Below, one piece after another: positions 15,582-25,900 of a DNA stretch of 64,000 bases. Source of the stretch: Methylophaga sp. 42_25_T18. Its GTDB lineage: Bacteria; Pseudomonadota; Gammaproteobacteria; Nitrosococcales; Methylophagaceae. Each line of letters opens with the position of its first letter. Position 1 is the stretch's first letter. Both the position numbers and the translations under genes were made by a program. The DNA is taken from the NCBI GenBank assembly GCA_002163085.1, contig MAAJ01000001.1, forward strand, positions 310,001-374,000, read 5' to 3'. The notes beneath the pieces were generated by a model, which did no database searches, was not told the origin of the DNA, and saw only the letters and a list, made by a program, of their open reading frames with translations.

Positions 15582-17921
15582 TTAGACCTTAAATCGTTGC
15601 ACCAACATATTTAATGCCGCCGCTAAGCGTGCCAATTCATCACTTGCAATTGATGTTTGATGTGCACCCTCAGCTGTTTGATCTGTCATGTCATTAATTT
15701 GAATAATATTTCGGTTAATTTCTTCAGAAACAGCACCTTGCTGCTCAGCTGCGGTTGCAATCTGACTGCTCATATCATTGATCTGCTGAATTAAGTTAGA
15801 AGTAAGAGTAAGTTGTTCTCCGGTTTCATCTGTTTGTTTAACCGCGTTATCTACCTGCTCTTGGCTTTTGAGCATCGATTTAACCGCATCTTTTGAACCT
15901 TGTTGTAATAGATCGATCATTGTTGATATTTCACCGGTAGCTTGTTGAGTTCGGCTGGCTAATGTTCTTACTTCATCAGCAACCACGGCAAAACCTCGAC
16001 CTTGCTCACCTGCCCGAGCCGCTTCAATCGCGGCATTAAGAGCAAGCAAGTTTGTTTGCTCTGCAATACTACTTATCACGTTTAAAACACTAGATATATC
16101 AATACTACGCTGCTCTAACTGAGAAATAGATTTGTTGGTTTCTTCAATCGTTGTTGCTAATGCATGAATAAGAGATATGGTTTTTTTCATTAACTCAGCA
16201 CCTTCACTGACATGAAGATTGGCTTCTTCAGAGTGCTGTGCCGTTTGCGTTGTATTCATGGCAACATTATTTACGGTGGCAACCATTTCTGTCATGGCAG
16301 AAGAAACCTGGATGGTTTCATTTTTTTGCACTTCAATGGCTTGGCTGGTTTTAGAGGTAATGACCGAGGTTTGTTCTGAGGCGGCGGCAATTTGGTTGCT
16401 GGCGTCAGTGACTTCGAGCAAGCTTTGTTGAAAGGTTTTCAGTAGATCATTAAGTGAGTCAGCGGCATCCCGTATTTCATCTGTACGATTTATCGTTAAG
16501 CGGCTGGTTAAGTCTAGTGTTGATGAAACGCGAGAGATGAATTGTGAAATATCTAAAATGGGATTAGCTAATAACGTAGAAAATTTGACTGCAACAATGA
16601 CGGCAAACAAAACAATGGCAACAAGGATGAGCATGCCGGATAACCAGAGCGTTTTTGAAAGTTCATTGGCAGGTAAAAAGGCTTCAGCTTCATCAATTTC
16701 TGCTAATAAAGCCCAGTCTAGTCCAGGAATAGAGAGAGGAGAGTATGCCGATAAGACATTTATGCCACGATAATCGGGAAAAATATCAAACCCTTTTTTG
16801 CCTGATAATGCTGCTTTGCTACCCACCGTTTCTACCGGTTGTAGACCTAATGCGGTGTCTTTTTTATCAATTAAGGCAATGAGATCTGAATTAATCGCTT
16901 TATTTTGTCTTAATGCCTCTAGGTAAGCGGGCTTATCTTCCACTAAAAAACGACTTTCACTGCGAGATTTCATGTCGGGGCCAACCAAGTAGGTTTCGCC
17001 TGACTCCCCCAGTCCGGCCTGCGTCCACTGGCCATCAAACGTCATTATTTGGTTGATACGATCGACAGGCATTTGAAAAATCAAAACGCCTTTTTTAACC
17101 CCCTGATCAAAAATAGGCGCGGCGATAAAACTGGCAGCATCTTCATAAGAGGGTGTGTAAGGTGCGAAGTCGGCAATATAAGTATAGGTATTTTCTGTCG
17201 ATTTATTGGCGGCTTTGAATGCCTGACCAATACCGCTATCGGCATAGGGACCATCTTTAAGCGACGTAGCATAATCGAGTTCTTTATAGACAGAGTAAAC
17301 AATCATGCCGCTCCGTGAATCGACTAAGAAAATATCATAAAAGCCAAATCGGCTTAGGAAATCTCGTAGATAGGGGTGATATTTAGAATGATAAAAACTA
17401 TATTGGGAGCCATCCTTAGCATTTGTTAACGCATCTTTTTCTCCGAGAGCCGCTGGGTTTTGGGCGATAAAGGTATTTTGTAATGCTAATGCATCGATAT
17501 CAAGCTGACGTAATAAGGCATTTGAATCAAGCTGGGCATTTTCCCCATTTTTTTGACGATAGCGAGTGGCAAAGTCATTGTCATAATACTGCTTAAGTTG
17601 ATTGGAAATGGCGTGCTTTTCAAGTTGATTTGATTCGTAAGCATAGGACTTTACGGCTTGGCTAAAATCGTTAACGGCGGTTGAGATAAGCGCTGAGTTT
17701 GATAGGTTTAATAATTGATGGTTAATGGTGGAAAAATAATCTTCTATCTGCTGTTTTTTGACATCTCTTAATGAAACTAGGCGTTGCTGAGAAGCTTCTT
17801 GTAATGCGGTATTGGCGTGATTGCTGGCGATAGAGTTGGTCAGCACAGCAGAGATAATTAGAGGTACAGCACAGAGTAGAACAGCGGCGAAAGTGATTTT
17901 TTGTTTTAAAGAAAGCGTCAT
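15582..17921 (-). CDS. Methyl-accepting chemotaxis protein with dCache-type sensor
   Basis: The product has 779 residues. Membrane segment 1 is at about 8-28. A long periplasmic sensor of about 390 residues has double-Cache features ([37 protein letters not shown]). Membrane segment 2 is at about 432-452, followed by HAMP and the signalling domain with the hairpin tip [31 protein letters not shown]. No pentapeptide tether for CheR/CheB is seen at the C-terminus. An AGGAG site lies before the ATG. No che genes are in the window. The ligand cannot be told from sequence. Confidence 0.93.
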   Translation of the reverse strand: MTLSLKQKITFAAVLLCAVPLIISAVLTNSIASNHANTALQEASQQRLVSLRDVKKQQIEDYFSTINHQLLNLSNSALISTAVNDFSQAVKSYAYESNQLEKHAISNQLKQYYDNDFATRYRQKNGENAQLDSNALLRQLDIDALALQNTFIAQNPAALGEKDALTNAKDGSQYSFYHSKYHPYLRDFLSRFGFYDIFLVDSRSGMIVYSVYKELDYATSLKDGPYADSGIGQAFKAANKSTENTYTYIADFAPYTPSYEDAASFIAAPIFDQGVKKGVLIFQMPVDRINQIMTFDGQWTQAGLGESGETYLVGPDMKSRSESRFLVEDKPAYLEALRQNKAINSDLIALIDKKDTALGLQPVETVGSKAALSGKKGFDIFPDYRGINVLSAYSPLSIPGLDWALLAEIDEAEAFLPANELSKTLWLSGMLILVAIVLFAVIVAVKFSTLLANPILDISQFISRVSSTLDLTSRLTINRTDEIRDAADSLNDLLKTFQQSLLEVTDASNQIAAASEQTSVITSKTSQAIEVQKNETIQVSSAMTEMVATVNNVAMNTTQTAQHSEEANLHVSEGAELMKKTISLIHALATTIEETNKSISQLEQRSIDISSVLNVISSIAEQTNLLALNAAIEAARAGEQGRGFAVVADEVRTLASRTQQATGEISTMIDLLQQGSKDAVKSMLKSQEQVDNAVKQTDETGEQLTLTSNLIQQINDMSSQIATAAEQQGAVSEEINRNIIQINDMTDQTAEGAHQTSIASDELARLAAALNMLVQRFKV

Positions 17922-18167
17922 TTGTAATCTCCTAGAAGTTACAAAAATTTAGCAATATCTTGCATCAATAATATCTAAATTATAGTATGTTTGTAAAGCC
18001 GTGCTTGATGTGTATAACTTTCTGATATTTAAATAAATTTTATTTTGTTTTCTAGCGGTAAAATGGAGCTGAAGTTGGTTAAAATAATATCATTAAGCCG
18101 ACCATTAACTTAATGTTATTGATAATAAAATACGCCGATCTTAATTTTCCTAAGTAAAAACAAGAAA

Positions 18168-18509
18168 ATGACTAAAAATACAGAATTTGCTAGCTATGTT
18201 GTTGAAATGACGCAGTCCATTGGCCCTGTTTATTCAAAACGGATGTTTGGCGGCCACGGCATTTTTTTAGAAGGTTTAATGTTTGGCCTGATTGCCGATA
18301 AAACGCTTTATTTAAAAGCCGACAAAGAAAGCAAAAATGACTTCACAGACTTAGGTTTAGAAGCGTTTTCCTATAATAAAAAAGGCAAAGCAATGAAACT
18401 ATCCTATTTTCAGGCGCCAGAAGATGCGCTTGAAAACTTGGATGAAATGAATGTCTGGGCAAATAAAGCCTACGGCGTTGCTTTACGTGCAGCAGCTAAT
18501 AAAAAGTAG
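18168..18509 (+). CDS. TfoX N-terminal-domain protein
   Basis: The 113-residue product consists of the TfoX/Sxy N-terminal domain alone (SKRMFGGHGIFLEGLMFGLIADKTLYLKAD). Full-length Sxy of E. coli carries both domains in about 209 residues; here the C-terminal domain is a separate gene 3 kb upstream, beyond the chemoreceptor. Codon use is like its neighbours. The gene is convergent with the catalase-like gene. Role unknown. Confidence 0.85.
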   Translation: MTKNTEFASYVVEMTQSIGPVYSKRMFGGHGIFLEGLMFGLIADKTLYLKADKESKNDFTDLGLEAFSYNKKGKAMKLSYFQAPEDALENLDEMNVWANKAYGVALRAAANKK

Positions 18510-18514
18510 TTTTT

Positions 18515-19477
18515 CTACTCACTTTTTTTCTTTTCCGAGAGTCTTCTTACAAACGAAATTGCGTAGGCATTTCGTCTGGCTTGCAACATCGGATCTGCAG
18601 AAGGTTCGAAGCCTGATGACAAGATCAGTGGATCAAAATTGATACGGTCACATTTTCCTTGCTCATCAGTGCTGAGAGACAGCACGTTGAGTTTTGCAGC
18701 TATAATTTTCTTGTGCTTACCTTCCCATGCTATTGCGGGGTTATCAATGACATCGTCAGCATTTGCAATGGTGACGACCATATCCCAAACGAGATCGTGG
18801 TCATTTAAGTTATGCTGCATATTCTCAAAGAAAAAGTCTTGTCCAGCCTCTATGACAATAGATTCATTTTGACTAGGAACAAAAGCCCACCTTATAGCGG
18901 TTTTGTCTCCATCATCATTGACGAGATAGAAACTGTTAACACTATTGTAAGTATGGCCTTCATAAGGCGTTAAATTCGTTTCTTTCTTAGACATATGTGC
19001 TGCAAAACGCTGTAACTCGACATTTCCTTTTTTAAACGCATTAACAGCGTCAGCACCTTGAGATTTTGCATACATTAGTTCGGCGAAGGCTTCTGGTGTC
19101 GCTACAGGGAAAAAGTCGAGCGTGTTCACAGCCATAATGTGTAGCTCATCCGATGGTGTTGTAATAGAGAGCCCCATTCCATATTTACCAGGTTTATTAT
19201 CCGCAGCAAGGTAGCTCCCCCCCCCGTGAGATAGACGACCTATAACCTTTAATTCTTCACTAAATAGTTGGCTGTTAGTGAATTGTTTAATGCTTTCGTC
19301 GTGAGGTGTTAATGTTGCATTAAAGCAAAATCCTTTGGTGTGGTTGCGTCGTTTTCCTTCCGTTACGCCAAAAACATTCTCAAACGAATCAACGACATTA
19401 GGCATTTCTTCGGCACTGGCTACAGGTCCTTGGCTTAATAGCAATAAAGCACTCAAACTGATCATTTTTTTAATCAT
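18515..19477 (-). CDS. Periplasmic catalase-like heme peroxidase (SrpA type)
   Basis: The product has 320 residues with a signal peptide (ISLSALLLLSQGPVASA). The short catalase fold is recognisable from RRNHTKGFCFNATLTP (distal His near residue 45), VIGRLSHGGGSYLAADNKPG, HIMAVNTLDFFPVATPEAF and IRWAFVPSQ. Near the C-terminus is ADPMLQARRNAYAISFVRR, with the probable proximal heme Tyr. These are traits of the SrpA/catalase-related peroxidase group rather than classical catalases, which are longer. It likely removes peroxide in the periplasm. An OhrR-like regulator gene lies 400 bases upstream on the opposite strand. Confidence 0.85.
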   Translation of the reverse strand: MIKKMISLSALLLLSQGPVASAEEMPNVVDSFENVFGVTEGKRRNHTKGFCFNATLTPHDESIKQFTNSQLFSEELKVIGRLSHGGGSYLAADNKPGKYGMGLSITTPSDELHIMAVNTLDFFPVATPEAFAELMYAKSQGADAVNAFKKGNVELQRFAAHMSKKETNLTPYEGHTYNSVNSFYLVNDDGDKTAIRWAFVPSQNESIVIEAGQDFFFENMQHNLNDHDLVWDMVVTIANADDVIDNPAIAWEGKHKKIIAAKLNVLSLSTDEQGKCDRINFDPLILSSGFEPSADPMLQARRNAYAISFVRRLSEKKKSE

Positions 19478-19590
19478 GGTTAAATCCTATTGAAGTAGTT
19501 GTTTAGTCGTAAAGGTAGATGGTCAGAGTGTTTTCTCTCGCTTTGCTATGCATCAATCAAGCGAGGCTGCATTTCCTGACCGTTACAGGT

Positions 19591-19731
19591 TCAGCATACA
19601 TAACCTCTCGGGTTTTCTGCCAGCCACTCTTTATAAGTTTGGTGCAAGGTTAAAATGCTGGGTTCTTCATAAACCTTTCCTCTCATGAATTCAATCCATT
19701 CAGTCAGTGATGCAATATGTGTCTCTTCCAT
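19591..19731 (-). CDS. Possible 46-residue protein
   Basis: This lies in the 400-base gap between the catalase-like and MarR genes. The minus-strand ORF encodes 46 residues (begins MEETHIASLTEWIEFMRGK, ends PRGYVC). An AGGG site lies about 10 bases before the ATG. The hydrophilic, aromatic-rich composition looks protein-like, but there is no recognised family. The rest of the gap holds nothing I can identify. Confidence 0.4.
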   Translation of the reverse strand: MEETHIASLTEWIEFMRGKVYEEPSILTLHQTYKEWLAENPRGYVC

Positions 19732-19877
19732 CTAATTCACCCTTGAAATTCTTGACTATAAGCCAACTTGATTAGTGGGCATATTATTAGCGGGCAAACT
19801 ATAAGTCAACTAAATATTTGAATGTTTGTTGATTTGCAGGCAAGATTGTCGTTTTCAAAGACTTTGGAGAGACTCAA

Positions 19878-20300
19878 TTGTCTGTCGCCAAATTAGATAA
19901 ACAGCTGTGTTTTGCGCTTTATTCTGCATCAAGTCAGCTAACCAGTATTTATCGACCCTTGCTCGAGCCTTTGGATCTGACCTATACACAATTTATTGTG
20001 CTCATGACCTTGTGGCAACAAGATGAGATCTCAATCAGCCAAGTAGCGGCAAGGACAGGGCTGAGCAAAGCAACCATGACGCCGCTATTGAAGCGCTTGG
20101 AACAAAAGCGTCTTATTCATCGAAAAGTGCTTGTGGATAATGAGCGTCAAAAGAGCATCGTCTTAACCGAAGCAGGGCGCGCCATATCTCTACAAAGTGC
20201 TGAAATCACTAATAACGCCTTTTGTGCAACGGGCTTAACTGAACAAGAAGCCAGTGACATGATTGCGCTTTGCCATAAACTTGTGAGTCTTTCCTCGTAG
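19878..20300 (+). CDS. MarR-family regulator, OhrR-like
   Basis: The product has 140 residues and starts at TTG (the GGAGA site is upstream). It is a MarR winged helix (ISISQVAARTGLSKATMTPLLKRLEQKRLI, DNERQKSIVLTEAG). The N-terminal LCFALYSAS has the reactive cysteine (Cys11) typical of OhrR, which senses organic hydroperoxides through this thiol. The usual partner gene ohr is not adjacent; the nearest oxidative-stress gene is the periplasmic peroxidase. Regulation of that gene is plausible but no operator was identified. Confidence 0.85.
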   Translation: MSVAKLDKQLCFALYSASSQLTSIYRPLLEPLDLTYTQFIVLMTLWQQDEISISQVAARTGLSKATMTPLLKRLEQKRLIHRKVLVDNERQKSIVLTEAGRAISLQSAEITNNAFCATGLTEQEASDMIALCHKLVSLSS

Positions 20301-20309
20301 CAGTAATTC

Positions 20310-20476
20310 GGCCGCTTTCGACTGTGAGTTCAACCGGTCGACGCAACACACTCTCTTTAGAGTAAAAGGTTGGAGTGTTGAATATGACTTATCGAAAACG
20401 ACGGTTTACTCAAAGGTCGGTGTTCACCCCGAAGCGGTCAACTGAGACAATTGTTCTGATAATCAGAACCGTATAA
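20310..20476 (+). mobile_element. Possible insertion-element relic
   Basis: The 220-base spacer after the MarR gene holds an inverted repeat CAACAC (20344-20349) / GTGTTG (20375-20380), with CTC and GAG also pairing inside. It also holds a 30-codon ORF at 20384-20476 starting MTYRKRRFTQ behind a GGAG site. The arrangement of GTTCAACCGGTCGACGCAACAC followed by a basic short ORF recalls the left end of an insertion sequence, but no transposase catalytic region is present. Low certainty. Confidence 0.3.
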
Positions 20477-20520
20477 AACATAAGGAATTGTATGAAACCG
20501 TATAGAGAGCAACCTAACCA

Positions 20521-20793
20521 GTGCATAAATTAAATCTAAAACCAGTTTATGGATGGGGATGGTTTTTAACCGAGGGACCCAGTATAGATGTTCCCTCTGA
20601 ATTCGTCCTTTGTACAATAGAAGAAGATGAATCAACAATATCAGGGACAATAGAAGCACCCCATCAGTACGAAAATAAAACTGTAGTACTCACAGTCAGA
20701 AGTGAGCATGAAGGAATTACACATTACAATGTATTGGTATATGATTCGTCGAATCAAGTTGAATTAACTGGTTTTGCTGAGTTAATAAATTAG
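20521..20793 (+). CDS. Hypothetical 90-residue protein
   Basis: It starts at GTG. The acidic, beta-rich sequence (FVLCTIEEDESTISGTIEAP, KTVVLTVRSEHEGI) has no signal peptide or membrane segment. No recognised family. A better ribosome site (AAGGA) and ATG lie at 20492 in another frame, giving a 13-codon ORF (MKPYREQPNQCIN) that overlaps this start by 13 bases. So the true 5' end may be frameshifted, or the start may be coupled to the short ORF. Confidence 0.5.
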   Translation: MHKLNLKPVYGWGWFLTEGPSIDVPSEFVLCTIEEDESTISGTIEAPHQYENKTVVLTVRSEHEGITHYNVLVYDSSNQVELTGFAELIN

Positions 20794-20870
20794 AACGTAA
20801 AAACAACCATGGCTCATAACAAATCATTCAAAAATGACCGCCAAAAAATGGAGAAATCTTAACTCAACCG

Positions 20871-20897
20871 TTAAACGAATGGCCGCTTTTGGCACAT
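20871..20897 (+). repeat. 27-bp dispersed repeat, copy A
   Basis: This 27-base stretch (TTAAACGAATGG followed by CCGCTTTTGGCACAT) recurs as an inverted copy at 32406-32432 with two mismatches. It lies in a 300-base gene-poor spacer. See the finding on dispersed repeats. Confidence 0.6.
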
Positions 20898-20906
20898 AGC
20901 TGACGC

Positions 20907-20995
20907 CTAGTTATATCTTGAACTACGTCTCCGACGAGAGTTATTTGTTGGTTCGCGCGCTTTATTGCCACTCGGCTTAAGACCTAAGCTGATTA
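20907..20995 (-). pseudogene. C-terminal remnant of a second RhlE-type helicase
   Basis: Read on the minus strand, the last about 24 codons before the stop at 20907 encode [20 protein letters not shown] plus four residues. They align with the C-terminus of intact rhlE (KPSGN...[13 protein letters not shown]). DNA similarity to 21353-21440 is clear over roughly 80 bases. The rest of the paralog is absent. It is on the same strand as intact rhlE, with a small plus-strand gene and terminator between them. Confidence 0.8.
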
Positions 20996-21096
20996 TGCCT
21001 TATGAGTTATAATACGCATCGCTAGGTCTTTGTAAGTGTCGCCCTAATCGCACGCTTCACACCGTTCATTTAATTTATAGACAAGGTTTCGTTAAA

Positions 21097-21273
21097 GTGG
21101 ATTTTGATATACAAACAGTCGCTATTATTGTTGTCATTGCGATTGTAGCTTTTGGGTTTAAAAAACTAATTGCTGCAGAAGATAAAAAAAATGAGGCTGA
21201 TGCCCCAGTGTTAAGAGATAGTGATACTCGACCAGGTGACCAAGGTCGTAAAACTAAAAGAGAAACGTCTTAA
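21097..21273 (+). CDS. Small single-pass membrane protein
   Basis: The product has 58 residues from GTG with AAGG about 10 bases upstream. A hydrophobic segment at residues 7-21 (TVAIIVVIAIVAFGF) is followed by a charged tail (APVLRDSDTRPGDQGRKTKR). A perfect terminator hairpin directly follows, which supports a real transcription unit. A TATAAT at 21011-21016 could be its -10 element. No recognised family. Confidence 0.6.
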   Translation: MDFDIQTVAIIVVIAIVAFGFKKLIAAEDKKNEADAPVLRDSDTRPGDQGRKTKRETS

Positions 21274-21276
21274 ATA

Positions 21277-21310
21277 AAAAAGCCCAAAACAAACGTTTTG
21301 GGCTTTTTTT
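21277..21310. terminator. Bidirectional rho-independent terminator
   Basis: The stem AGCCCAAAAC / GTTTTGGGCT has a 4-base loop, with an A run before and a T run after, between the small membrane protein gene and the convergent rhlE. Confidence 0.9.
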
Positions 21311-21346
21311 AACACTTTTGACGATTTTTACGGAAGTTAACTAATG

Positions 21347-22684
21347 TTACTTGTTATTTCCTGAACTACGTCTACGTCGAGAATTAGTTGCTGGTTCACG
21401 TCTCGGTGTTTGAGATCTATTGCCACTCGGTTTATGACCTTGGGCATTGCCGCCTGAACGTTGTCCATCGCGATGACCTGCGTGTGGTTTTTTCGGCTTT
21501 TTAGCTTTCTTCGGTCGTTGTTGTCTTAAACGTGATAGCGGTACATCGTGAGTGGGTTCAAAACCATCAATTAGTTTACGAGGCAATAATTCACCGATCA
21601 GGTTTTCGATATCAGATAGTTGTTTGATCTCATCGGCACATACCAATGAAATCGCTTCGCCAGACGATCCTGCTCGACCTGTTCGACCGATGCGATGCAC
21701 ATAATCTTCAGGGATGTCAGGTAAATCAAAGTTGATCACATGAGGAAGTTGGTCGATATCTAAACCACGTGCGGCAATATCGGTGGCGACAAGCACTTGG
21801 ATTTTACCGGATTTAAAATTAGCCAGTGCTTTGGTGCGTGCCCCTTGGCTTTTGTTGCCGTGAATGGCGGCAGCAGTGAGGCCAACAGCTTCAAGTTTTT
21901 TGGTGAGTTTGTTCGCGCCATGTTTGGTGCGGCTAAAGACTAAAACTTGGTGCCATTGATTGTCATTAATTAAATGACCTAGCAATTCGATTTTTTTCTT
22001 TTTGTCGACCGGGCAAATCCAGTGATCGACGGTTTCAACCGTGGTATTGGGTGAGCTGACCGATACTTCGATAGGGTTATTAACCAAACCTTTGGCTAAG
22101 TTGCGGATATCGTCGGAGAATGTCGCCGAAAACAGTAAGTTTTGACGCTGTTTTGGTAAAAAGCGGATTATCTTTTTAATGTCGTTAATGAAACCCATAT
22201 CCAACATGCGATCAGCTTCATCGAGGATTAATACTTCAAGTTGACTAAATTTAACGGCATTTTGGTTATACAGATCGAGCAACCTACCCGGCGTGGCCAC
22301 AAGCACATCAACACCGCGGCGAAGACGCATCATTTGTGGATTAATTTTTACACCACCAAAGACAACGCTTGAGCTGATTGGTAAGTTTTTAGCATAGTTG
22401 TTAACACTTTCACATACTTGAGCCGCAAGCTCACGAGTGGGTGTTAATACCAATGCCCGCACTTGATTGGCATGAACTTTATTGTCTGATTCAGATAAAC
22501 GTTGTAATAAAGGCAGGGTAAAACCAGCTGTTTTTCCTGTACCTGTTTGTGCGGCTGCCATCACATCTTTGCCAGAAAGTACGGCAGGAATAGCTTTTTC
22601 TTGGATAGGAGAAGGGGTGTCGTAACCTTGTTCGGCAACAGCCTCAAGGATAGCAGGGGATAGGCCTAAATCGGCAAAGGTCAT
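21347..22684 (-). CDS. rhlE: DEAD-box RNA helicase, RhlE type
   Basis: The product has 445 residues. The Q motif ([26 protein letters not shown]), motif [13 protein letters not shown] in [12 protein letters not shown], motif [19 protein letters not shown] and the [10 protein letters not shown] motif VI are all present. The C-terminal 75 residues are basic, Lys/Arg/Gly-rich and disordered, as in RhlE. ATP-dependent RNA unwinding in ribosome assembly or RNA decay is the family role. A degenerate copy of its C-terminal end lies at 20907-20995, evidence of a lost paralog. Confidence 0.93.
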   Translation of the reverse strand: MTFADLGLSPAILEAVAEQGYDTPSPIQEKAIPAVLSGKDVMAAAQTGTGKTAGFTLPLLQRLSESDNKVHANQVRALVLTPTRELAAQVCESVNNYAKNLPISSSVVFGGVKINPQMMRLRRGVDVLVATPGRLLDLYNQNAVKFSQLEVLILDEADRMLDMGFINDIKKIIRFLPKQRQNLLFSATFSDDIRNLAKGLVNNPIEVSVSSPNTTVETVDHWICPVDKKKKIELLGHLINDNQWHQVLVFSRTKHGANKLTKKLEAVGLTAAAIHGNKSQGARTKALANFKSGKIQVLVATDIAARGLDIDQLPHVINFDLPDIPEDYVHRIGRTGRAGSSGEAISLVCADEIKQLSDIENLIGELLPRKLIDGFEPTHDVPLSRLRQQRPKKAKKPKKPHAGHRDGQRSGGNAQGHKPSGNRSQTPRREPATNSRRRRSSGNNK

Positions 22685-22876
22685 AAATGTTGTCTCTTAA
22701 TATATAGCGGTAAAGCAGGGGGGGATAATCGAGAAGAAAGCGTAAAATATAGTTCGCTTTTATGCTTTTGGATTAAATCGTTCGTTAATTATACGTTTAT
22801 TAAAGTGTTGCCATCGCTTTAATTGCATAAAGAAGCACAAAATTGGTGCAACGGATGTTACACACAAGAGTAAATC

Positions 22877-22905
22877 AGCGAGTAGCAGCCGAAGTGCTAC
22901 TCGCT
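22877..22905 (-). terminator. Terminator-like hairpin after aas
   Basis: A perfect 11-bp stem AGCGAGTAGCA / TGCTACTCGCT with a 7-base loop begins 6 bases after the aas stop on the minus strand. The T tract is weak, so termination efficiency is uncertain. The remaining rhlE-aas spacer holds only the rhlE leader. Confidence 0.7.
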
Positions 22906-22911
22906 ATTTGA

Positions 22912-25900
22912 TTAGGCGTTAGCTAGTTCATTTGCCAGTTTACGGCTAGTGGCAAAGTCAGTTTTACCACTGCCAAGCATTGGCACATCATCGACTGAAA
23001 AGATATTGGCAGGCAGTAACAATGCCGGCATACCTGCATCGATCAGTTGTTGTTTAATGATTTGAGGATCGTGTTCGCCTTCTAATAATAAAATGACTTT
23101 TTCACCTTTTTTCTCATCCGGTAAGTTGATGGCGACCAAAGGTAACTCTGGTGCCGCTAATGCTGTTCGAACACGCTGCTCAACATCACCTAAGCTGATC
23201 ATTTCACCGGCGAGTTTGGCAAAACGAGAATAACGATCAACGATAGTTAGGAAGCCATCGGCATCCAGTTTTCCTTTATCACCGGTTTTATACCAACGAA
23301 CATCATCAATGTCGGCAATGACGTCATCGGTTTTTTCAGGATTATTGAGATAGCCTTTCATGATCTGGGTGCCACCTATTAAGATCAGGCCTTCTTCATC
23401 GACATCCAAAGTTTCCATGGTGTCCGGATCAACGATGCGGAACGTAGAGCCGGGTAAGGCCAAACCAATGGTGCCTGGTTTATTACCTTTTTGAACTTTC
23501 CAAGATTGGGTGCTGAGGTAATCAGGAATATTCACCCCTGCAACAGGTGTGGTTTCAGTACAGCCATAGCCTTCTAAGATTGATTTATGGAAGCGACCTT
23601 CAAAGAGTTCGCGTATTTCTGGATTCAGTTTCTCTGCTCCTGCCACGACCAGACGTAAACTGTCAAACATCATCGGTACTAGTTTGCGGTTGCGACTGTA
23701 GAGGCGCAGGAAGGTCGCGGTGGCACATAGCATGGTGGCACGGTATTTCGCGACACCTTTACCGATGGCAACGGCATCTGTCGGGTCGGGATGACAAACA
23801 ACAGGTATGCCTTCAATCAACGGCATAAAGCAGGTCACAGTTAGGCCAAATGCATGGAATAACGGCAAGGTCGCCATGATGGTATCGTCATCACGGATAT
23901 TCAAAACATCGGCGATCTGTTTTAAGTTGGCCATGATGTTTCTATGACTTAACATAATGCCTTTAGGTGAGCCTTCACTACCGGATGAAAATAGTATTGC
24001 AGCTGTGTCTTCTAATTCACGGCGTTCACAATAAAGCCATTTTAGACTACGGGCTGGTAATAGAGTGACCAAGGCCATTGTGCTCAAACGTTGAGGCATC
24101 GTGATTTTTTTAGCGAGATCTTCGAGGTAGATCACCTTTAGAGGTTTTAACAACGGTGCGAAGTCCATGCCTTTAGCCGCGAGACGTTTCACAAACTGTC
24201 TTGAGGTTACGACTGTTTTAATTTCAGCTTGCTTGATCGCTGAACTGACGGCTTCACTAGATGCAGTGTAGTTCAGGTTGACGACAGTTTTACCAGCCAT
24301 CAGGGCGGCCATATTGCTCATAGCACCAGCCGTCGTTGTTGGCACTAATAATCCTAAGTTCTGACCGTCCGTGTGTTTGAAAAAACGGCTAAATAATAAG
24401 GTGCCGGTTAATAAGCGACGATAACTGATCGGTTTACCGGTGGCTTCAGTAATGGCCCAGTCACCGGAGGATGATTTAGCGGTATCAATAAAGGCGGACG
24501 CTAAGCTGGACAGGCTATTGGTATAACTTTTCCACGTGTGAATGGATAATTCGAAGACTTTTTGTTTCACGGCTGCAGCGTTACTCGCCGATGGTAATTC
24601 TTGGCCAAATGCGACGATAACATCACGTTTTAAACCGTGGCGACGATTTTCTTGGATGCGTGAGCTAGAGCGGGAAAAGCGACTACCCCATAAGCCACGT
24701 AAATAGAACGGAACAATTGTCGCATTGGTGCCATCAATCGATTTTTCAAAGCCCCGTTTAAATTCACCTAATTGGCCTGTGTGGCTGATCATACCTTCAG
24801 GGAATAGACATACCACTTCGCCATTTTCTAAGTAATGTTTTACTTGTTCTAAGGCCTCTTTGCTTTTAGTGGGCGAAATAGGGATCACGCCAAACATATC
24901 TAAGAACCATTTTAGATACCAACGTTCGTAGATTGCACGCTCCATGACAAAATGAACACGGCGAGGACAGGCGATTTGAATCATGCCCCAGTCTAACCAG
25001 CTGATATGGTTGCCAAGTAGCAACATGCCTTGGCCTTCAGCCGGAATATTGTCGATGCCTTGGACCTGAATTCGGTACTTTCCTTTTATTAAGGCAGAGA
25101 TCAGAATTCGAACTAAGGCTTGCGGCAGGGTGCGAATGGCGTGAATTGCTCCGATAATACCTATTACTGCTAATAGCGTGAGTAACCACTTCTCATCGTA
25201 GTTGGCCAAGGAGAATAAGACGGTCATAGATAGACCAAATAACATGGCGATATTTTGAATAAAGTTATTGCCGGCTAATACTTTGCCGAGTTTTTCTTCG
25301 GGGGCATAAAACTGAATCAAAGCATTAAGGGGAATAATCATTATTGAGCCACTTAAACCAAAGGCAAAGAATATTAATGCAGCACTGCTTAGTGATTCGA
25401 CATTCATAAGTAGGGTTAAGCTGATGGCAAAACCGATAGCCCCAATCGGTACGAGACCGAGATTAATATGGTTACGAGATAGGTAACCGGCAATCATCGA
25501 ACCGGCCATAATGCCGATGCCGGTTAATGCCATCACCGACTGGATCACAAAAGTATTGCTTTCGTTCATGGTAGATTCGGCAAAAGACGGGAATACGGCC
25601 AATAACACTTGGCTGACGGTCCAGAAAACGGAAATGCCAAAAATAGAGTGCAAGATGCTTTTTTGAGACCACAATTCACGCACATTTTCTTTAATAAGCT
25701 GGCCCTTAAAATAAGCTTTTATATCAAAATGTTGTTGAGCATCACCAGCAGGGGTTTCAGGTAAACGTTGAGCAAAAATTGCTTCGATAATTGAGCCGAT
25801 CACTAATAGCCAACCAAGCGGGGCAATGATTTGAATGATGGCCTGAGGATCGGCTGTGTTGATATTGTGGCTGGCAAGAATGTTTTCAAACATCAAAGAA

